In this document: piece by piece, positions 57,731-64,000 of the stretch
Position numbering within the stretch: position 1 is the stretch's first letter
Layout of the letters: every line of letters starts with the position of its first letter
NCBI RefSeq assembly: GCF_001513965.1
Contig: NZ_KQ948020.1
Coordinates: 105,604-169,603 of the forward strand
Source of the DNA: Streptomyces cellostaticus
GTDB lineage: Bacteria > Actinomycetota > Actinomycetes > Streptomycetales > Streptomycetaceae
Direction of reading: 5' to 3'
DNA: 64,000 nt
Made by a program: the position numbers and the translations under genes
The notes under the pieces: generated by a model
What the model was told of the DNA's origin: nothing
The model's input: only the letters and a program-made list of their open reading frames with translations
The model's database searches: none

Positions 57731-59065
57731 TCAGCCCAGTGACCGGTCCAGCGCGGCCAGCGGCACCGCGAACAGCATCCGGTCCGACAGGGACCACACC
57801 TCGCCGGTCTCCTGCCAGTAGGACAGGGAGCCCGCGGACGCGGCCCAGCAGTGGTGCGAGCCCTCCGAGCCGCAGTGTGCCGCCGACGCCCCCTTCGTGT
57901 CCTGGCGCCACAGCCCGCCATGGCCGTCCATGGAGCCGGACAGCCGTCCCACATACCAGGACGGACGTGCCGCCCCGGGCTGCCGGTACGACAGCACGCC
58001 CCGGATCCCTGACGTCCGCGTCCGGTAGGCCTCCACCGCGTCGGCCCGTCCGGCGGCGTCGGTGGCGAGCAGGCCGCCGCGCGCGGGGTCCGTGCTGAAC
58101 GCGTACCGCCACAGCCGGGCGTGCCGGCCGCCGCCGGGGGCGGTCCACTCGCCGGCGACGAGGCTGTCGGGTGCCGTGCCGCGGTCGAGGGAGAGGGTGC
58201 CGGGGCAGGGCGGGCCGGAGGCGGCGCAGCGGCCGGCGGAGAAGCGGTAGGAGCCGACGGCGGGCATCACGTACCGGTAGCCGTCGGCGGACCAGCCGCC
58301 GGGCACCCGGCCGATCGCGGGCCCGTCCACCGTGGCGCGCTGGATGCGGTCGAGGTCGTAGACGTAGAGCGCGTCGGCGCTGCCGGTCGTGGTGGTGACC
58401 AGCAGCTTGTCCTGGTACCAGACCATGCCGGAGACACGGGAGGCCAGGCCGCGGTAGTCACGGCCGCCGTCGACGGGCACCACCAGGAGCACCCAGCGGT
58501 AGGCGGGGCGGCTCGGGGCGTCGGCGTCGACGAAGGCGACCCTGGCGAGGCCCCGCTCGGCGGCGGGGCCGGTGGTGGTGCTGTGGGTCCAGCCGGTGAG
58601 GATCACCCGGTGGGTGCCCCAGACACCGTCGTCGTCGGCGTCCCCGGAGGTGGTCACCGAGGCCGGCTGCCAGGCGGTGGTGGCGGTATCGGCCCGGTCC
58701 CAGCAGTAGGCGCGGACGGCGGCCGGGGTGACGGGCAGGCTCGCGCGGTCCTCGTCGGTGCAGCCGGCTCCCTCGCCCAGGGTGCGGTCGGTGTCCTGCA
58801 GTACGGCGTCCACGCCGACCGGGCGGCCCATGGAGGCGGCGAGCCGGTTCAGCGTGGGGGCGGGTACCAGGTGCTCCTGGAGTTGCAGGGGGCCGGTGTC
58901 CGCCGGGGAGGTCAGCGGCCTGAGCGCGCCGGGGTTCTCGGCGACCCCGGCCTGCGAGGCGCTGATCAGGGTGGCGGCCGCGGTGAGGGCCAGCGCGGTC
59001 CCGGCGAGGACCGCACGCAGGGCCGCGCCCCGCCTGCGCCGACGGTGTCTGCCGCGATGCTTCAT
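57731..59065 (-). CDS. Secreted protein, possibly beta-propeller; unknown function
   Basis: A 444-residue exported protein. A strongly basic N-terminus (MKHRGRHRRRRRGAALRA) and a hydrophobic stretch ending ISASQAGVAENP form the signal. The mature part is beta-rich, with repeated strands around Trp/Tyr (MVWYQDKLLVTTTTGSADAL, RYVMPAVGSYRFSAGR, RHARLWRYAFS, LSYWQETGEVWSLSDRM), suggesting a propeller. Cysteine pairs (RCAASGPPCPG, HCGSEGSHHCW) are probably disulfides. Similar proteins are annotated only as secreted hypothetical proteins. ATG 59065 follows GGGAGGAAAT. Confidence 0.65.
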   Translation of the reverse strand: MKHRGRHRRRRRGAALRAVLAGTALALTAAATLISASQAGVAENPGALRPLTSPADTGPLQLQEHLVPAPTLNRLAASMGRPVGVDAVLQDTDRTLGEGAGCTDEDRASLPVTPAAVRAYCWDRADTATTAWQPASVTTSGDADDDGVWGTHRVILTGWTHSTTTGPAAERGLARVAFVDADAPSRPAYRWVLLVVPVDGGRDYRGLASRVSGMVWYQDKLLVTTTTGSADALYVYDLDRIQRATVDGPAIGRVPGGWSADGYRYVMPAVGSYRFSAGRCAASGPPCPGTLSLDRGTAPDSLVAGEWTAPGGGRHARLWRYAFSTDPARGGLLATDAAGRADAVEAYRTRTSGIRGVLSYRQPGAARPSWYVGRLSGSMDGHGGLWRQDTKGASAAHCGSEGSHHCWAASAGSLSYWQETGEVWSLSDRMLFAVPLAALDRSLG

Positions 59066-59206
59066 ATTTCCTCCCGAGCGGGCCAACTGCGCCTGGCGGT
59101 CCGTACGTTGACCGAGGAGCAGGTGGGGAGGCCCATAGGGATGCTACGGCAGTGAGGGGCGTTGCGGGGCCAAGGCGCCGCAAATATGCGGAAGCCGCCC
59201 GCGCTG

Positions 59207-60496
59207 TCAGTCGGCCCCCACCGCCGCCCGTCGCCGTGCCACCGCCGGTGCCGTCGACTGGGGGAGCAGGTCGCAGAGGTCGCCGGGCAGCAGCACCTCG
59301 ACCTCCACGTCCTCGCAGAAACGATACGGCCGGTGTCGTAGAAGGTCCCCCAGATATCGGCGAATTCTGGACATTTCTGCTCTTACGGTCACTGTTCTGG
59401 AGGGATCGCCGAACAGATCCTCGGCGAGGCCCGCCGCGCCGCGCCCGGAGCGGTGTGCGGCGAGCAGATAGAGCAACTCGGCGTGCCGGGGACTGAGTTC
59501 GCGTGACCAGGAGCCCGCCGAGGCGGTCACGGTCACCGAGCCGCGGACCGGCCGGCTCAGGTCCAGCACGATCCGGGTGGCGGCGGACGCCGGGTCCTCC
59601 TCCGCCGCCCGCAGCAGCCAGCCCCCGGCCAGCGGCTCCACCGCGCACGAGCCGAGCGCGGGCAGCCACCGGCGCCCCGGCGCAAGGGACTTGGGCAGCG
59701 CGAGGCGCCGTACGTAGGGCATCCCGGTCACGGCGGCCGCCCAGCCGTCCCGGTCCACCACCAGCGCCCGCCCGTCCAGCCGGGCCAGCACCGGGGCGGC
59801 CATCGTGCGCAGCCGCTCCAGCGAGGCCAGGTGCAGCTCGCGCAGGCGGGCCTCGGCGAGCTTGGCGACTGAGTCCACCCAGGCGAGGGTCGCCGGATGC
59901 ATGGTCTCCAGCGGGCCGCTCACGTCCACCACGCCGATGAGCCGGCCGTCCCTGGGGTCGGTGATCGGAGCGCCCGTACAGGTCCAGGAGGCGTGCGAGC
60001 GGACGAAGTGCTCGGCGGCGAAGACCTGCACGGGCCGCCGCACCACCGCCGGGGTGCCCACGCCGTTGGTGCCGACGACGTCTTCCCGCCAGTCGGCGCC
60101 GAGCAGGAACCCGAGGCCGTCGGCCTTGCGCAGCACCGGCGGGGAGCCCTCCCGCCACAGCACGCGGCCCTCGGCGTCCGCGACGACCATGATGTGCTGG
60201 GCCACGTCCGCGACCGAAAGCAGACCTTCGCGCAGCACCGGCAGGATGTGCCTGAGCGGTGACTCCTCCCGTCTGCGCCGCACTTCGTCCAAGGGCAGCA
60301 GCCGGGATCTGAAGTCGTGGTCGGGGTCGACCCCGCTGCGCAGCATCCGTCCCCAGGACTGCTCGATCACCGGCCGGGGCGCGATCCGTGCCCGATGTCC
60401 TGCCAGCGTGGCCTCGCGCACCTCGCTCAGCACCCGCGCCGCCTGCGCCGCGTCCACGGCGGCCAGGCGCGCCACGTTCATCGGCGGGTTCACCAC
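59207..60496 (-). CDS. GAF-domain transcriptional regulator with C-terminal winged helix
   Basis: A 429-residue soluble regulator. The N-terminal half resembles the sensing part of AcoR-type activators: IEQSWGRMLRSGVDPDH, DVAQHIMVVADAEGRVLW, and GTNGVGTPAVVRRPVQVFAAEH of a GAF domain (quoted in part). In place of the sigma-54 ATPase and Fis domain, the C-terminus (about 330-410) looks like a winged helix (LSPRHAELLYLLAAHRSGR, then TVRAEMSRIRRYLGDLL). GTG 60496 follows GGAGGACCCC. The ligand is unknown; nearby genes do not point to one. Confidence 0.8.
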   Translation of the reverse strand: MVNPPMNVARLAAVDAAQAARVLSEVREATLAGHRARIAPRPVIEQSWGRMLRSGVDPDHDFRSRLLPLDEVRRRREESPLRHILPVLREGLLSVADVAQHIMVVADAEGRVLWREGSPPVLRKADGLGFLLGADWREDVVGTNGVGTPAVVRRPVQVFAAEHFVRSHASWTCTGAPITDPRDGRLIGVVDVSGPLETMHPATLAWVDSVAKLAEARLRELHLASLERLRTMAAPVLARLDGRALVVDRDGWAAAVTGMPYVRRLALPKSLAPGRRWLPALGSCAVEPLAGGWLLRAAEEDPASAATRIVLDLSRPVRGSVTVTASAGSWSRELSPRHAELLYLLAAHRSGRGAAGLAEDLFGDPSRTVTVRAEMSRIRRYLGDLLRHRPYRFCEDVEVEVLLPGDLCDLLPQSTAPAVARRRAAVGAD

Positions 60497-60680
60497 TGGG
60501 GTCCTCCGGGAAAGGCATCGAACACACTTGTCAAGCCGTTCCGGCGGCGGTTTCCGGTCCGGCTGTATCTCTCATACTGCCGCCCGGACCATGCCGGAGG
60601 CACACACTCCGCGCACAGACACCAACAAGTTGCAACCCCCTGCAACCCTGGTGAACCGCACGAAGGTGGCTGAGACTTGA

Positions 60681-60711
60681 CCACGACACCGCCTCCGAGC
60701 GGTGTTCGTGG
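60681..60711. terminator. Hairpin in the gap upstream of the GAF regulator
   Basis: CCACGACACCGC pairs with GCGGTGTTCGTGG with one bulged T and a six-base loop. Together with the hairpin at 60734-60765 it probably ends the aidB transcript. Confidence 0.55.
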
Positions 60712-60733
60712 CCTCGAACGGGCCCATGAGGCG

Positions 60734-60765
60734 GGGGTGGTGCCGTGTCGGCGCAGCACCACCCC
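60734..60765. terminator. Hairpin downstream of aidB
   Basis: Perfect ten-base arms (GGGGTGGTGC and GCACCACCCC) with a 12-base loop, about 145 bases beyond the aidB stop. Confidence 0.6.
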
Positions 60766-60804
60766 TTCCGGGGGTTCGGCGAGGGCGCGACAGGGGGTGC
60801 GGCG

Positions 60805-60899
60805 TGAGGTGCGTTGGCGTCTGCGGGGCCGTCGTGGCTGGTCGCGCCCACGCGGCGGAGCCGCATACCAGCAGAGCCCCGCGCCCCTTGGGACGGGCG
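60805..60899 (+). repeat. Streptomyces-type intergenic repeat
   Basis: The stretch containing GTGGCTGGTCGCGCCCACGC, GGCGGAGCCGCAT and AGCCCCGCGCCCCTTGGG matches from memory a short repeat scattered through many Streptomyces genomes between genes, usually near the 3' ends. It includes a small GCGGC-GGA-GCCGC hairpin. It fills most of the gap right after the aidB stop. Function unknown. Confidence 0.55.
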
Positions 60900-60910
60900 T
60901 CGCGAGTGCC

Positions 60911-62548
60911 TTAAGAAGTCGGCCGGGCCCGCTCCACCACCGACTTCAAGTCCAAGCCGGACGGCAGGGTGCCGAAGGAGGCGCCCCGGTCGCCGCCGAG
61001 CCGGGAGGCGCAGAAGGCGTCGGCGACCTCCGGCGGCGCGTGCCGTACCAGGAGTGATCCCTGGAGCACCAGTGCGAGGCGCTCGACCAGCCGCCGGGCC
61101 CGGCCCTCGATGCCGTCCAGGTCGGCGAGTTCGGTGAACAGGTCCTTCACCGCCCGGTCCAGCCGGTGGTCGGCGCCGTGCGCCCGCCCGATCTCGGTGA
61201 GGCAGGCGTCCAGGGCGCCCGGCTCGCGCTGCAGCGCCCGCAGCACGTCCAGCGCCTGTACGTTCCCGGCGCCCTCCCAGATGGAGTTCAGCGGCGACTC
61301 GCGCACCAGCCGGGGCAGCCCCGACTCCTCGACGTACCCGTTGCCGCCCAGGCACTCGGCGGCCTCCACCGCCACCGGTGCGCAGCGCTTGGTGATCCAG
61401 TACTTGGCGGCCGGCACCGCGAGCCGCAGGAAGGCGCGCTCCTGCTCGCCTCCGTCGTCGTAGGCGGCCGCGAGCCTGAGGGTCAGCGCGGTCGCAGCCT
61501 CGGACTCCAGTGCGAGGTCCGCCAGTACGTTGCGCATCAGCGGCTTGTCGAGCAGCTTCCCGCCGAAGGCCTCCCGGTGCGTGCAGTGGTGGACGGCCTG
61601 CGCCACCGCCTGCCGCATCAGGCCCGCCGAGCCGAGCGCGCAGTCCAGCCGGGTCGCCGTGACCATCTCGATGATGGTGCGCACCCCGCGGCCCTCCTCG
61701 CCGACCCGGCGGGCCCAGGTGCCGTCGAACTCCACCTCGGCGGAGGCGTTGGACCGGTTGCCCAGCTTGTCCTTGAGCCGCTGGATCAGGAACACGTTGC
61801 GGCTGCCGTCGGCGAGGACACGCGGGACGAGGAAGCAGGTGAGCCCGCCGGGGGCCTGGGCGAGGACGAGGAAGCCGTCCGACATCGGCGCCGAGCAGAA
61901 CCACTTGTGCCCGGTCAGCGTGTACGTCCCCGCCTCGGCGAGCGGCCGGGCCTCGGTGGTGTTCGCCCGTACGTCGCTGCCGCCCTGCTTCTCGGTCATG
62001 CCCATGCCGAAGAGGGCGCCGGGCTTCTGCGCGGCGGGTCGCAGCTCACGGTCGTAGATCGTGGACGTCAGCCGCGGCTCCCACTCCGCTGCCAGCTCCG
62101 GGTCGGCCCGCAGCGCGGGTACGGCCGCGTGGGTCATCGACAGCGGGCAGCAGTTGCCCGCCTCGACCTGCGTCCAGATCAGGAACCCGGCCGCCCGGCG
62201 CACATGCCCGGCAGGGCGCGTCCAGGCGCCGGTCAGCCCCGCCCCGACCCCCTTGCCGAGCAGCCGGTGCCAGGCCGGGTGGAAGTCGACGTCGTCGATC
62301 CGGTGGCCGTAGCGGTCGTGGGTGCGCAGCCGCGGCGGGTGCTCGTTCGCCTGCACCGCCCACTCCTGCACCTGCGCCGAACCCGAGGCCCGGCCGAGCG
62401 CGGACAGCTCGTCGCGCACCTCGTCCAGCACGTCCGGACCGGTGTACCGCCCGACCGCCTCCACGAGGGCCCGGTCGGCGGTGAAGAGGTCGTATCCCAC
62501 CAGCGCAGGAGGCTGGTTCGTCACGGTGTGGGTGGAGTTGCCTGCCAT
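60911..62548 (-). CDS. aidB: AidB-type acyl-CoA dehydrogenase
   Basis: A 545-residue flavoprotein of the AidB branch of the acyl-CoA dehydrogenases. Family features: N-terminal TNQPPALVGYDLFTADRALV, GMGMTEKQGGSDVRANT in the FAD domain, and NSIWEGAGNVQALDVLRAL near the C-terminus. E. coli AidB is linked to the response to alkylation damage and binds DNA, though its true substrate is unclear; the streptomycete protein may instead oxidise a branched acyl-CoA. ATG 62548 is preceded by AGG only, and no other alkylation-response gene is nearby. Confidence 0.9.
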   Translation of the reverse strand: MAGNSTHTVTNQPPALVGYDLFTADRALVEAVGRYTGPDVLDEVRDELSALGRASGSAQVQEWAVQANEHPPRLRTHDRYGHRIDDVDFHPAWHRLLGKGVGAGLTGAWTRPAGHVRRAAGFLIWTQVEAGNCCPLSMTHAAVPALRADPELAAEWEPRLTSTIYDRELRPAAQKPGALFGMGMTEKQGGSDVRANTTEARPLAEAGTYTLTGHKWFCSAPMSDGFLVLAQAPGGLTCFLVPRVLADGSRNVFLIQRLKDKLGNRSNASAEVEFDGTWARRVGEEGRGVRTIIEMVTATRLDCALGSAGLMRQAVAQAVHHCTHREAFGGKLLDKPLMRNVLADLALESEAATALTLRLAAAYDDGGEQERAFLRLAVPAAKYWITKRCAPVAVEAAECLGGNGYVEESGLPRLVRESPLNSIWEGAGNVQALDVLRALQREPGALDACLTEIGRAHGADHRLDRAVKDLFTELADLDGIEGRARRLVERLALVLQGSLLVRHAPPEVADAFCASRLGGDRGASFGTLPSGLDLKSVVERARPTS

Positions 62549-62679
62549 GATTGCGAACCTACCCGGGACGGCGGCGACGGGGGCTTCCAGAGTGACACAG
62601 CACCGCCCACGGGCGCGTCGGCGCCGGTCACCGGCCCCGGAAGGTGAGGGCGGCCCGGTACGGCGGATACCGTTAGGTC

Positions 62680-63861
62680 GTGCAGCCAGGAAGTGAAACC
62701 CCCGAGCGGCCCCCGGGCCGGCTCCACCGGGCCAGAGTCCTCTACCGGAACGTCTCCAAGCGCAGGACCGCCTGGCTGTTGCTGAAGGACACCGTCAACT
62801 CCTGCATGGAGTACCGCATCCTGGGTCTGGCGGCGGAGGCGGCGTTCTTCACGCTGCTGTCCGTGCCGCCGCTGCTGCTGAGCCTCATCGGCCTCCTCGG
62901 CTACGTCGACGCCTGGACCGGCGCGGACACCATCCAGAGCCTGGAGAACAACATCCTGGAGGCCTCCCGCACGGTCCTGTCGGACAAGGGTGTCAAGGAG
63001 ATCGCCGAGCCGATCCTGCACGACGTGATGAGGGGCGGCCGGCCGGACGTCATCTCCATCGGCTTCCTGTTCGCGCTGTGGTCGGGCTCCCGCGCGGTGA
63101 ACGTCTTCATCGACACGATCACCGTCATGTACGGCCTCGACGGCGTCCGCGGCATCGTCAAGACCCGGATGATGTCCTTCCTGCTGTTCATCGTGGCCCT
63201 GCTGATCGGCTCGGTCGCGCTGCCGCTGATGGTGGCCGGACCGGACGCGGTGGTGGGGATCGTGCCCTGGTCGGAGACGGGAATCCAGGTCCTGTACTGG
63301 CCGGTCGTCATCGTCCTGTCCATCGTCTTCCTGACGACCCTGTACCACGTGTCCGTGCCCGTCCGCTCCCCCTGGATCGAGGACGTCCCCGGCGCCCTGG
63401 TCGCCCTGGCCATGTGGGTCCTCGGCAGCTTCCTCCTGCGCATCTACCTCACCAACACCATCGAGGGCGCCACGATCTACGGCTCCCTCGCCGCCTCCGT
63501 CGCCGTCCTCCTGTGGATCGGCGTGTCGGCCTTCGCCGTGCTCGTCGGCGCGGCGGTGAACGCCGCCATCGACCGGGTCTGGCCGGCCGCGGCCACGGCC
63601 GCCGCCCGCGCGGCCAACGTGCGGCTGCGCGAGGCGGAGGTCGTCGAGTACGTCGCCCGCGTCGCCGCCGCCCGCGAGGCCGACCCCGACGATCCCGACA
63701 TGCCCTCCGAGTTCCCCGAGCGCTGGTCCCGCTTCCTTCCCCCGGAGGACGTCACAGCCCGCCTGCGCACCCACGCGAAGAACCCGCACCACCCGCACAA
63801 GGAGCACGGCGTGAAGGGCGCCAACGGCGCGAACGGGAGCCCACCACCACACCGCAAGTAA
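62680..63861 (+). CDS. YihY/virulence factor BrkB family membrane protein
   Basis: A 393-residue inner-membrane protein with about six helices (first near residues 50-75, LGLAAEAAFFTLLSVPPLLL). The conserved YihY/BrkB pattern includes LWSGSRAVNVFIDTI and the ATIYGSLAASVAVLLWIGVS segment (quoted in part). The C-terminal 80 residues are charged and end in His/Lys/Gly/Asn-rich low complexity. The family has no agreed function. GTG 62680 has little ribosome-binding site, and TAC CGT upstream could be a -10, so a leaderless transcript is possible. It is divergent from aidB. Confidence 0.88.
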   Translation: MQPGSETPERPPGRLHRARVLYRNVSKRRTAWLLLKDTVNSCMEYRILGLAAEAAFFTLLSVPPLLLSLIGLLGYVDAWTGADTIQSLENNILEASRTVLSDKGVKEIAEPILHDVMRGGRPDVISIGFLFALWSGSRAVNVFIDTITVMYGLDGVRGIVKTRMMSFLLFIVALLIGSVALPLMVAGPDAVVGIVPWSETGIQVLYWPVVIVLSIVFLTTLYHVSVPVRSPWIEDVPGALVALAMWVLGSFLLRIYLTNTIEGATIYGSLAASVAVLLWIGVSAFAVLVGAAVNAAIDRVWPAAATAAARAANVRLREAEVVEYVARVAAAREADPDDPDMPSEFPERWSRFLPPEDVTARLRTHAKNPHHPHKEHGVKGANGANGSPPPHRK

Positions 63862-64000
63862 CCGGCACCGGCAGCTCGGGGAGCGTGTTCGGGCACCGGC
63901 CGCCGTCCGAGACCGCCGCAACGACGCGAAGCTCGACGGCGGACCGGGTGGACCCGGCGGACCTGGGGGCCCCGGGCGGTGCCCGACGCCCGGCACCCGT
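63862..64000. other. Window end without recognisable gene
   Basis: The last 139 bases are GC-rich and show no frame I would call a gene. A feature may begin beyond the window. Confidence 0.4.

Noticed and set aside
1..64000. CRISPR arrays, tRNA or rRNA genes, insertion sequences, prophage
   Set aside because: No regularly spaced repeats, cloverleaf-like sequences, transposase or phage structural genes were seen on reading both strands.

Overview
This is a high-GC window with strong third-position GC bias. Its content is typical of a Streptomyces chromosome: GTG/TTG starts, a Streptomyces subtilisin-inhibitor family protein, a DUF1707-FHA protein, a SAV2148-type HEPN protein, an ECF41 sigma factor, the RRHVDL-type leader peptide upstream of sulfite reductase, and rare TTA codons in only two genes by an eye scan. 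I saw no rRNA, tRNA, CRISPR array, transposase or phage gene.

Layout. 1-9.7 kb: the 3' end of a multicopper oxidase, a class I glutamine-amidotransferase-like protein divergent from a LysR regulator, a PDZ membrane protein, an M24 peptidase, a divergent macrolide-phosphotransferase-like protein, treZ, a DUF1707-FHA protein, a secreted protease inhibitor and an M14 peptidase. 9.8-18.1 kb: lpdA divergent from a LysR gene, treY, an MFS permease and glgX. GlgX, TreY and TreZ form a complete glycogen-to-trehalose route, but the three genes are separated by unrelated ones. 18.3-20.5 kb: two adjacent secreted proteins that look like the N-terminal and catalytic parts of one copper amine oxidase. 20.6-28.2 kb: a HEPN protein, a DEDDh exonuclease, a phosphotransferase, a sugar ABC transporter (two permeases and a lipoprotein, no ATPase) and a macrolide glycosyltransferase behind a perfect TetR-type palindrome. 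28.2-34.2 kb: an MMPL exporter, DUF1697, a ketopantoate reductase-like enzyme, an ECF41 sigma factor and a one-cysteine relative of the mycothiol-dependent nitroreductase Rv2466c.

34.5-47.4 kb is the most unusual part. A tightly overlapping minus-strand operon runs FNIII-like protein, zinc-ribbon GTPase, GAP1-type GTPase-associated protein, membrane zinc-ribbon GTPase, a 39-residue membrane peptide, vWA protein, PP2C phosphatase and Ser/Thr kinase. Two convergent plus-strand genes share a short Gly/Asn motif (TYN..GN..GP...G..GRI). The layout matches the GTPase-centred conflict/signalling systems proposed from comparative genomics by the Aravind group. The first gene carries a TTA codon, so the operon may depend on the bldA tRNA during development.

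47.6-57.6 kb is a sulfur-assimilation block read on the minus strand: leader peptide, sulfite reductase, small zinc-ribbon protein, cysH, cysC, cysD, cysN, then an ssuABC-type ABC transporter and a sirohydrochlorin chelatase-like protein that would supply the siroheme used by sulfite reductase. 57.7-64 kb: a secreted protein of unknown function, a GAF/winged-helix regulator, an intergenic repeat with hairpins, an AidB-type acyl-CoA dehydrogenase and a YihY/BrkB membrane protein.
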